Made by a program: the position numbers and the translations under genes. The notes beneath the pieces are model-generated. The model was given only the letters and a program-made list of their open reading frames with translations. It ran no database searches and had not been told where the DNA came from. This document shows, one piece after another, positions 27,401-39,400 of a DNA stretch of 64,000 nucleotides. The stretch comes from Lagopus muta (Eukaryota; Chordata; Aves; Galliformes; Phasianidae), in NCBI RefSeq assembly GCF_023343835.1, contig NC_064437.1:26573001-26637000 (forward strand), read 5' to 3'. Numbering within the stretch: position 1 is the stretch's first letter; every line of letters begins with the position of its first letter.

Positions 27401-30400
27401 CAAGTGTAGCATACTGCGTTCTGATCTGTTTGGTCACTGTACATCTCTTGTTGCATAGGTTTTAACCCTGACTTTTTAGCCCCATCAGCTCTAGTTATAT
27501 TAACTAGTACAGTGTTTTATGTTAATATAAATACGATTGGGAGGACTTATTTACCCAGATCTACTGCAGAATATGGGGAGGGTTTTCTCCTTGCCCTGCT
27601 GAAAACAAGCCAGTGTAGGTTTTGTACCAGTTAGTAGTCTACTTGCTTTCTCCTTCCTTGAAATTTCAAGCTTTATCTACTTCATAGTTCATTCAAAAAC
27701 CTAAAAGCTATAGTCATTGTAGATCCTACTTAGCAAAAATGTTAGGATCGTTGTAGGGAAGTGATTAGTCCTGTTCCATGGATTTGTGGAAAATTGCATG
27801 CTCAGGATCATGAGAGTGTGGCACAAGTTGATTCTGCTCACTAGAGGTGATGATGCTAGCTGCAAAGTGAGATATAATGCAAACTTACTCAAGGTGATGC
27901 TATCTTGAAAGGCCACTGGGAGGAAACGGTGCGTTACCCAGGCAGTAGGTGGGGAGCCTTGAGACCAGTAGAGATATAAAGGTTTGATAGTGTTGATGCT
28001 TCTGAAGTGAGATCAAGGAGAAACAAGGGAAGCAATTGAAATTTGTCTTTCTTGATTAAACAAATCTGGTAATTTAGCTTTCAGAAGCCACCTTTGGGGA
28101 TGTTTTATTGCAGCTTTCAGCATATGGTAGGCTAGGACTTTGAAATCCCACTGCCAGAAAAGCACCTTTGAATTCTGATGTTACTATGAAAAAATGCACG
28201 CAGTATCAGTTATAAAAATGTTTGGCTTGCTGTGGAGAAAAGGGACAATATGAGTGAAATGTTCAGAATGTGACAAAGGGCAAAGGTGGGCAGTGAGCAG
28301 ACGTGGCATGAGAGTGGGAGCAGAAGTTGCTACATCATTCATGGTATTTAGCATCAGCCAGACCATGAGGAGGAGGACTTACCTTCCAACTTTTTCTAAA
28401 GGGAGATGAGAAATGCACCCAAACCTCCCAGTTTCATATCCTACATTTTTAATGAAATGAAAACGAAATTGTGCTCCCACAATTTCTAAATGGGAGAAAG
28501 ACTTGAAAGAAAATTTGAATGCATCTGTCCTGCCACCCCAGTCATATTTTGGAAAGATGCACCTGTTCTCTTAGTCCTTTTAAATCAGCACAACTAAATG
28601 TTAAAATAAATCCCACACTGATTTTTTTCTTTTTGTTTGCGTTTTTCATTTGGCCCCTGATTTAAAAAAACAAAAACAAAACAAAAAAAAGCACCACCTT
28701 TTTCTTTCAATCACCTCTGAGGCTTGGCGTCAGGTCTGCTCCTGGGCCCTTCCTGTATTGCCCGGGTTCCTTGCTTGCTGTCTTTTTCCTGCCTGCTCCA
28801 TCTTGCATTCCAGGCAGTTCTGCCGAGCTGAACAGAAAGGGAAAGTAGTCTTCCCCTCTGTCTTCCTCTCCAGGAAGACCCAGACTGCAACTGACTCAGA
28901 ATCAGGTAAACATTACATTACATTCTTCTCTCTGCCTTTAACTGGTGCAGCTCTTTTAACAGAACATACAGCAGTTACACAGTAAACTGGAAGAGGTTAA
29001 GCACTTCAGCTATTTGTTGTATATGCCATTGATCAAAAGGATTTCATGATACTCAGGAGTTTGTGCATATTCAGCACCACGTGAGGAGGTTGAAAAAGTT
29101 ATGTAGGAAGGTGGTAGTGTTTGTTTGTTGAGGTGCTGCAGGTAAGTAGCAGTAGCAGCACCCTAGGAGAAGCATTAATAGCACTGTTAGCTTCTTTTTT
29201 TTTTTAAGGCACTGCAAGCAAGTAGCTTGGTAAGTCCTTTGTATGGTCTGAGGATGTTATGTTTGCTTCCCACTTCCTCACTAGAGGAGGAGCCTGTTGC
29301 AGTCTTGGGGTAGCTATCTTTCAGGTGCTTTCGTGAGGCAAGGAGTGCCTGAGGACAGACAGTCACCTGCCTGAGGTCAGAGAGCAAGGAATTGCATTCT
29401 GATGTTCCAAACCTCCTCCTAACACCGAGGGCAAAAGAAAATTATCTGTCAGACAACCTGATTTTGTTTTTTGGCTTGAGCTGTGATGTGGGTAATTACA
29501 GGAAAAGTAATCTAACTTCTTCTTGCTTTATTTTGCATTAGGTGAAGTCCCAGACAGAGATGAGGAAGACTCCGGTGTCCGAAGCCAGGAAAACACCTGT
29601 AACTCAGACTCCAAGTCAGGCCAGCAGTTCGCAGTTCATCCCCATTCATCACCCAGGAGCCTTCCCCCCTCTTCCTAGCCGGCCAGGTAATTTGTGGTGT
29701 TTGTTCAAAGTGAGATGTTACTGTTGACTATGAAGAAAAACCTGTAATATTAGTTGTTATAACCTCTGAAGGTGGTAGCTGCTTTAATGAACAAGCATTC
29801 CCACATTGAGACTCTTACAGCCTAGTAAAGGAGAGGTGTAGCAGAACTGAAACAAAATGAATAAGATTCCTTATGCATCTGAATCAAGATCTGTCATGAA
29901 ATCTGCTACCTTCCTTCTTGTTTAGTGGGTACAAGATCAAGGCACTTCACAGGAGGTTGTTTCAGTAGTTAGTCAAAACATGACAAAGACTTCTGCAAGC
30001 CCAGGAGAACGCGTTCTCTCTGCATAGGACTATTATAAAAGATCAGTCACACTGCTTTCTTCTTTATAGCTCAGTTCTTTTGTAGTGATGCTCACGCTTC
30101 AAGCTGTTACTTGTGTGGTGTCATCTGCTGTTGTAGCTGCATTGCATGCTCCCATTTTGTTGAGGAGTGTTCCTGCCATGCCTTGCTGTCCATCTTTGCT
30201 CACAGAATAGCAAGGAGCAGCATCATTCCAGCAGCTGCTCTGTGCAGTTGCTAAATAAGACAGAAGCACCTCCCTTTTTCTAAAGTCACCACAAAATCTG
30301 GCTTGTTGTAGACAGAATTAAAGCTTCCTTCCAAACCTGGCTTTTTTGAGTGAGCTAAGGGGAAGAAATTGATCTTGCGGGTGTGAGGATTGGTTTGCTC

Positions 30401-33400
30401 ACCATCTGTCTGCTTATCTAAATTAATCCTGAGACTAGTTATCCTGTGGGAGAAGGCAGGAGACTTATTGATTGCTTTTGTTTCTCAAAATGTGTGATTG
30501 AGGGAGTAGGAACTTCAAAGGTAACACATCAAAAACACCACAATGGTGAGTGAGAAAGTTAGTGGAGGAAAACAAAAGCACAGAGATAAAGGGATGGAAA
30601 TCCTGCAGTTCTCACAGATACTGCTGTACTACTGACAGGCTGTTATCAGCACCTGGAATACTGGCAGTAAACTTGAGAACTGTGATTGTAACTGTGTACT
30701 TGCAAAGGCAGAAAAGGACACTATAGTGCATATATGGTGTTATTTCTTGTACTCATGGTGTAAATATGCAAAATAAATTCACAACAATTTCTTCTTGAGG
30801 AAGCTGTCTGGTATGAGAAACTGCAATGAAGGGCATATTTTTCTTTTGCAGGGTTTCCACCTCCAACCTATGTTGTCCCTCCTCCTGTGGCTTTCTCCAT
30901 GAGCACAGGGTATACCTTCCCAGGTGGTGTTTCTGTCCCAGGAACCTTCCTCCAGCCCACGGCTCACTCGCCTGCAGGAAACCAGGTGCAAGGTGGGAAA
31001 CAGTCCCACATTCCTTACAGCCAGCAGCGGCCCTCAGGACCGGGGCCTATGACCCAGGGACCTCAGCAGACACCGCCTCCTTCCCAGCAGCCCCTCTCAT
31101 CTTTACCAGCTCAGGCAACAGCACAATCTGCAAGCCAGTTACAGGTCCAAGCTCTGGCCCAGCAACAGCAACAACAGTCCCCAACAAAAGCTGTGCAGGG
31201 CCTGGGGAAGAGTCCGCCACACCACTCTGGGTTCCAGCAGGTAAGCTTTCCTTGAATCTCCAAGGACAGTGACTTCACCACTTCCCTGAGCAACCTATTC
31301 CAGTAACTCAGTGCTTCTTCTGAGATTTTTCCTAATTTCCAATCTGAACCTTCACTGGCACGACTTAAGGCCATTACCTCTTGTCCTGCTGCTGATATCT
31401 GGGAGTGGATGCTGACCCCCACCTCACCACAGCCTCCTTCCAGGCAGTTGTTAAGAGCCAAAAGGTGCCCCTGAGCAATTGTTCTCCAGACTGACCCATC
31501 CCAATTAGCTGCTCCTCACAATATTTTCATTCCAGACCCTTCACCAGCTTTGTTTCCCTTCTCTGGACATGCTCCAGGGCCTTAATATCTTTCCTTTAAT
31601 GAGGGGTCCAAAACTGAACACAGCACTCAAGGTATGTCCCCACCAGGGCTGAATAGAGGGGATGATCAACATCCTGGTCCTGCTGACTATGCTATTTCTG
31701 ATACAAGCCAGGATGCTTGGGACACTCCTGGTTCATATTCTGCCAGCTGTCAGCTAACACCCCCAGATTCTTTTCCTCCACATAGCTTGCCAGCCACTCT
31801 GCCTCAAGCCTGTAGCAACACATGGGATTGTTGTGACCAAAGTGCGGGACCCAGCACTTGGTCTTGTTAAAGCTCACACAGTTGGGCTCAGCCCGTTGAT
31901 CTAGACTGACTAGATCCCTCTAAAGGACCTTCCTGCTCTCAAGTGAATTTTTACTTCTTCCCGGCTTGGTATCACCAGCAAACTTAGTGAGGGTGCACTC
32001 AATCCTCTCATCTGGATCATCAGTAAAGATACTAAACAGGGCTGGCTCCAACACTGACCCCTGAGGAACACCATTAGTGACTGGATTATCTTTCAAAAGC
32101 TGTTGTTAAGAATCTTACTTTGGAATTTTGATCTGTAAACTTCTGGGAGAATTTGATAAACAGATGAAGTTTAGGGGGCATGAACTTATGGTTCTGAATT
32201 AAGAGGGAAGTTGGGTACGTGGTAATCTGCTTTATCTGTTTCTGTTTATGGACAAGGTATGAAAGTGATGTTTCTGAGATGCTTCTCTTGGGTCTTTGTA
32301 AATATGTGTCACTTAAGTGTGAGAATGGAGTCCGAATCTTACTCTTTCTGTTGGGCTCAGTTCACTCACACTTAGTTCTGTATGTACGTGCTTGACAAAA
32401 TCTGCATTCTGGCCTGTCTGACCTTACAGGCAAGACCCTCCTGTTGTTTTGGACAGCAGTTCAGTACTTTAATAAATGTGCTGTTAAGTGCTGGCTTCAA
32501 GTAAGGATTATGCTTGATTATTGGCACATAGCTTGTTGAGGCTAATATGCCTATCGAGTCTGAATGTTGGTGAGTAATGTAGCAAATTAGAATGCCTGTA
32601 ATATATCTGTAATGGGTTGGCTAGAACAACAGTTTGAATGAATTTAGGCATTCAGTTAATATTAATTGTTCCTACCTGCTGATGAAAGCATGTGTCTTTG
32701 TCTTAGTTTCCACAGACAGACTCATCAAAGCAGCTCTGGAACCTGCCTCAAGTCCAAGGTTCACTGGGGAAGATTATGCCAGTAAAGCAGTCCTATTACC
32801 TGCAGGCCCAGGATCCTCTAAAATTGTTTGAACAGTCATTACAGTCTCCTGTGATGCAACAGCAACCTCTGGAGAAAAAAATGAAGCCTTTCCCAATGGA
32901 GCCATATAACCAGAACCCCTCAGAAGTCAAGGTGCCAGAATATTACTGGGACTCTTCCTTTGGCATGGCTGACAATAGGGTGATGGCACAGCAGTCTAAT
33001 GTGGAGCGCAGGGGAAAGCGGCAAGGAGTCTTCCGTCCAGAGCAGGATGCTGTCTCCAGGATGACCTTTGAGGTAAAGATCCGTATTACAAGTGAAAAAC
33101 AGTGAGGTTCTGGCATTGCTGACAGCTCAGGCAGGAGTGCTGTGTTTAGGAGTCCCCTCTAGCCCCAGGCAGGTTACTGAGTGTATTTAGTGGGGGGCTG
33201 GATGTTGGTGTTGGTAAATGGGATCCTGGCAAATGGTACTGAATTTGCCACTTCAGTGGGCTGTGTTGTGGGATCAGACTCTTGAAGATTTAAATCAAGG
33301 AGGTGCAAGTTCTGCTCAGTGTAGATATAGATGCTGATCTCTGTACTGTGTCTGCCAGGTCAAGAAATGTGGCAGCTGACAGGGGAAATTCTTGTCTGGC

Positions 33401-36400
33401 ACCTGATGAAAACCATCCAAATAATTGCAATTGAGTTATTACCCTTTAAATAAACTCTTGCCACCCACAGAGTACCTTGAGTGTGTTGAATAGTTTGGCT
33501 ACTGCAGCCTCAGCCTGGGCTACAAATCAAGGGTGGTAGGAGCAGCCCCATTGTGGGATTTTTTTTTTCTTTGCTTTTCCCCTTCTGCAAATCCCACCAT
33601 GCAGCAAGAGAGCTGAGCGACTCCCTTCCTTAGCTCTTGCTCTTGATTGCACTGATGGAATACTTTGCTTCTGTCTGTGCAGTTGTGCTTCATGCTGCAG
33701 TTTATAAAAAGCCTGCCATCTTTGTTATTTATTAACGGTCTCGAGTTGTCTGGAAGTGCTTCTAATGTTGTTTATAAGGAAACTTAAACAGAGGCTTTTT
33801 TAAACCTCTGGTCAGATATGCCTCTGTAGATGCACTCAATGTTCAAGAGATCAGCTGGGATCACTTAGCTTATCCTTCAGGGAGAAAAACCAGACAATAT
33901 CCAGGAGACTGCCTCTACCCTGATGTCAGGCTGTGGCTTTTAGATGGAGAGTGGGTCAAAGCCTTGTTCTCATCCCTAAAAGGAAAGCATTGCCTTGGTG
34001 CAAGCACACTGCATACGGATAGAAACAGTGTCCACGGTGCTTGTTTTAGGCATTCCTTCCAAATCTTGGGATGCCAAGTTTTACTTGCACTTGGCAGGGT
34101 ATTTTTTTGCCTGGTCTGTGGAGCTGTGCTGTGGTGTAGTAGCCATGAGCAGAGAAGTGAGTCTTACGGGATTTCAGTTCCACAAGCAGAGGAAGGAAGA
34201 TGCAAATGCAACTGTAGTTGAAACCTAAATTACTCACAGCTCTGGAAGAATAATGAAAGATCTTATCAGGAAAAATAAATCATGTTCATTGTCCTTAAAT
34301 GTAAAAAACAGATTTTGGTATTTGTCAGTAACGCAATGGGAAGCACGTGCTGTGTTAATTAAAAGTAGCTGCCCATCACTTTGGCTGTACCACTTACTTC
34401 ACAGGCAGCTGCAGCGCTCCTGGCACACGTTAGGCTGGTTTTGTTTTCTGCTCAGTGTTTTCTCTGTGCACCTCCACACCTGTCTGTTGCACTCTTCTCA
34501 TCTCGCCCTTCTGCATGCTGCCCTCTGCACTCCTCACAAGTCTGCCTCCCCCTCTGCTCTCTCGTCCTGCTTTGCTTCAGCCTCTCTCAGCTCTTGCTCT
34601 TCCCCGTTCTGCCTTCTGTTGTCTCACTGTGCTCGTTTCTGTCACTAGGACCCCAAGAGCTCCCCTTTGCTTCCTCCGGACCTGTTAAAGAGTCTGGCTG
34701 CCTTGGAGGAGGAGGAAGAGCTGATTTTCTCTAATCCTCCTGATCTTTACCCAGCTCTGCTGGGGCCTCTCGCCTCTCTTCCTGGACGAAGCCTCTTTGT
34801 ATGTATTTGACTTAATACTGCTGCTTCTCTAACTGGCATCTCTTTCTTCTGTGAAGTCGTAAGAAATGGGAAGTTACTTTCTCCTCCCCATTCCTCCCCT
34901 CCACCTCCTCACCATTGAGTCAGTCTCTGTGTGAGAGCTCAGACCAAGGCCCCTGGCTCTGGATAACTGCAGAGGTGACTTAGCACCCAGTACAGCTCTT
35001 TGTCCACGTCCAGAGAGCAATCAGTGTAACTGGGACTTCTTTTTTTGTGAGCACAGTTCACGGGAAAGACACAGGATTGTCATTTAACATGCCTGTTCTT
35101 CTGCAGTTGTTTGGGGTTGGTAATAAGGATGTATATGGTGGAAGTCATCAGAACAAGAGTGTCTTTTGTTGTGAGGATTGCATAATGGCAGGGGGAAGCC
35201 ACACTATTAAATGCAGAAGAGACTGTAAAAGGGCCAGATGGTTTTAGAAGAAAACTGCAAGCAATTGTCCAAATAATCAGTAACTCCTATATCAGTACAG
35301 TAAGTTTTGACAGATTACTGTATGTGTATGTATTCCCAGTTCAGTAGCTAGAGGGCCTTTGAGCTGCTGAATTTTTACATTACCTCTGAAAATGCAGTAA
35401 GCCTTTCTTCTGTAGCTAGGAGCAAACTCATTAAACACGTATTTTGGAAATGTGGTGGTAATAAGGAAGAGTTTTTTGTGGCTTGACATGGAATTTCTGC
35501 TTAATAACTCCATTCCTCAGGTTTTTCTACATGTCTTTGCAAGGAGCCAGTAGCAAAGCAGGCACCTATTGCTGTCGTCTTAAATTTGCTAAGAAACTAA
35601 TAAATAGCTGCTTCTTCAACAGCTTCCTTTGAAGCTCTTACGATTGCTGTCTGCTGTCAAAGGAAATACTTCTCTGTGCAAGCTGTGTGCATATGCAGAG
35701 TGTGAATTTTGTCTGCCTTTTAAAATGTGTTTTCAAAGTAATGAGTTGGCACTTTGAAAGCCTAACAAGCTAGGAGCTGCTTGCCAAGGAAACAAGGCTG
35801 TTTGTCTCAGGCTTGCAGGACAAAAGCAAAGATATTCCAGATAGTAAGATGATGGTAGAGAAAGAAAACTAATGCAGGTTTTTGTTATCGGAATAATAAA
35901 ATCTGATACGTCAAGCTGGTTTGAGTGCAAGAGAACTTTTGTTTGGAATGAGCCTACAGATGTAATTCTGGATCATACGTGGTTTTAATTGATTTTACTG
36001 ATTCTGTGACTTCAGTGATCCTGATCCTAAATTCAGTGGTGTTCATTGTCTGACAAGCAAGCTTCAGAATGTTGCTGTGATTTGTGCTTTGGTGATAACC
36101 AGTTTCTTCCCCAAATAGGTTTGCTTCATGTCTGTATTTTTTTTTTTATTACCTAATGATAATAAGAGCTGAAGAAGGAAGCTGAAAAACATTAGGCTGC
36201 AAATAACAGCTGTATGGGAGGGGGTGTAGATGACGGAATGGGTCATGGAAAAGGCCACAATATCTTAACGTGGAACCAGGGGAAGCTTTGGAACCTGTGC
36301 TGTAAACACTAGGGCTTTTCAACTGTAGTCATTTTTAATGAAAATGAGAGAGCACTAGATGAGGCTTGCACTGTTTAACACGATTAAATTCACAGCTAAT

Positions 36401-39400
36401 CTTACTAAGAGTGTACAGGAGTATTCAAAACTGAAAAGTCCTGTCAGTGAATAGCAACGTACAAGGGTCTCAGCAGGTGTGGGTGAGTTCTCACGTCACT
36501 GGAAAGGATCCTGTCTCACTGACACAGCCATAGGTTTGGTAGCTTTGGTAGGAATGTCCCCTGTAGATGTGTCAGGCCCAAAGGCACTTAGGATTCTAAA
36601 AGCTGTTCTGTTAGCAGGGTTTGCCTGAGACACTCACCTGTCCCACTTGATTTTAGGCAATGATTACAGTTGGAAAGGAAACTTGTGATCTTCTGTTTTT
36701 TGCTTGGTCACCTCATCCTCCAGGGTACCGAGGCTGAAATACAAGAGACCTTAAACACGACCAAGTATACTTTCGTAGCCCTTCATAGCTTACTTTCCTC
36801 CTGCTCACTTTGCTGAACACTAACTGCTCTTCTTCCACTTTTGGTTTTTGAAGAAGTCCCTGTTGGAGAAACCGTCAGAATTGATGTCTCAGTCGTCGTC
36901 TTTCCTGTCCCTCAGTGGCTTTTCTCTTAACCAGGTACGTGATGATCAGAGTTGGAAGCCTTTATGCTGTTCAAACCTGCCTTTAAGCTAGATGTGTAGG
37001 CACATCCTTTGGTACAAACTAATGGCAAGCACCAAGGAGACCCACATGCCTAATTTTAGTCTGTATGAGCAAGATGATCTTTGCCTCCTATTGTTTTTGA
37101 AAATCAACTGTCTTCTGAAATTCATCCTAGCTATAGCTCACAGATGTGCTGTTGAGTCTTGTTGAGTTCCTGGGATGCTTTCAGAGGAATTGCTGAGAGA
37201 AAGGGTTCATCCGCTGGCTTTGTGACACACTTGTTTCTTTATTCCTGACTGTTGGAATGCCTCTTCTCTTCCAAGGAACTGCTGAGCAGGGTCTTTTGAG
37301 TGGAAGCATAAAAAGTTTATGAAGGCATTGCGATCCAGCAGAAGAAATTCAGAATGTGATGGACTTTGTCAAGTAAATGTTCAAAAAAGATTCTGAGGAA
37401 TGAGAAAGGTGTTAGAGAAGTGTTTAGATCTGTAACTGCTTCATTTGTGCGACCTGTTCCTCAAATTAATCTTGTACTCAAGCTCTTGCTTTTTTATTTC
37501 TTTGCTTTGCAGGAAAGGTATCCAAATAACAGCATGTTTAATGAGGTATATGGGAAAAATATGAATACCAGCACAAAAACAGAGGTCACCCCTTCAGTTG
37601 CCCATCAGGAGACTTCGCTATATTCTCTCTTTGAAGGGACCCCATGGTCTCCATCCCTTCCAGCCAGCTCAGGTAATCCTGGCATGAATGTCTCGACTTC
37701 AAGAGGATGGGAGTTAATTCTGAACCTACTCCAAGTTAACTGTAACTAGAAATTAAAAAGAAAATCTTTTACGAGGTCTGAAGGTTTCTGTTTACCTTTA
37801 CATATCCTCTGAAATGGGATGGGATTCTGTCTCTATTGTAGTGTAAGAGCACAGATTTTAGTTGAAGCAGTTGAGCAGGGTGAAAGTTGCAGGAAGTGTT
37901 AAATCCTGAAATCTTTTCAACTTACTCCTCAGAAGTACTTGGGAGTAGGACTTAATTTTTAAAATGCCTGCTTTTAGTGTTGTTTCCTTGGAAAAAGCAG
38001 GAAGAACTGGATTTCATAATGCTGATATTTGAAAGAGAAACTGTAAAGAGTGAGGAGTAGAATATGACAGTTCTTTTTTTGAAGCAGCCTACAAAGCAAA
38101 CTAGCTTTTTCTTTAACCATTTTCTGAAGGGCATAAAATACATTAGAATTGTCATGGCTTTACCCTCACTAAAAATCCAGCAGGGTGTGAGAGGAAGGAA
38201 GGAGTTAGCTGAGTCTAACAAATGAGAGGATTTTAAATAACTTGTCCCCTGCAGATGTTGCTTGGTCATAGTGAAACTTTTGCAACAAACCAGAAGTGAC
38301 TGCTGTAGATGAAATGGAGGGAGCTGCAGAGGGCCTTAATGCTAGCAGGGGTAATGGCAGGGCATGGTTACAGCTTTTAAGCTTTCACTTCACCTCATTT
38401 GAGACCACGTAGCTTCCTGGCGCCCTGCTCTGCTGTGTTCTCTTTAGGCAACACTCTGCCTGCAGACACTCCCATGTCAGCCTCCTCCTTTGCTTGGTGT
38501 TTGGTTCTAGTCTGAATTACTTTCAGATTCACAGAAATGTGAAACTTTCAAATTTGAGTTGTGAACTTGAAGCTCCTTGAGACCTAAAGTTATTTTATAT
38601 TGGCTTGTGGAGATTGGAGATTAGGATTTTTATTGCTTTGGTTTGAGAAAAGGCGCCCAAGAAACTTGGGGAAAGCTTAATCTGTTAGCCAACCCTCTTG
38701 AGGTTGTTTTTTGTTTTGCTAAGTGCACGTATGCATTAAACAGTCATTCTGTTTTTTTATATGCACAAACATTTCCACTTAGAATTTAGGAATTTGCATT
38801 ACACTCGTGTGAAGGAATAAAAACAGGCCTTCAGCATTGTAAAAAATGGTGATGGCAGAATGGTTAGCAGCACTAAGAAAGTCAGAATGAGGAAGCTCCT
38901 CATCTTCACCTTTTTCCTCTTGCCTTCTAACCATCAGATCACTCGACACCAGCCAGCCAGTCTCCTCACTCCTCCAACCCCAGCAGCTTGCCAAGCTCCC
39001 CTCCAACCCATAATCACAATTCTGTTCCCTTCTCCAACTTTGGACCTATTGGGACTTCAGACAACAGAGACAGAAGAATCGCAGACCGCTGGAAAACAGA
39101 TAAGCCAGGCAAGTGCTGCATTCCAGGCCTGGAAGAAGCCGGCTGTCGGCGTTTGTTTTGCAATAGATTTGTTTGAATTTGTCTCTCTTCCCCATTTCAG
39201 CGATGGGAGGGTTTGGTCTGGACTACCTCCCAGCCACGTCCTCATCCTCAGAGAGCAGCTGGCACCAGTCCAGCGCTCCCAGTGGCACCTGGGCAGCCCA
39301 GGGCCCCGCCATGGAGGACTCCTCAGCTGTGCTCATGGAGAGCCTAAAGGTGTGTTGAACTGAAGCTGTGCTCGGACGTGGGTGCTTGCTTATGGAAAGG

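Noticed and set aside
34253-34734. 117-131 codon Ser/Leu/Cys-rich frames before SMG7 exon 18
   Set aside because: Produced by the C/T-rich polypyrimidine region; open in three frames at once.
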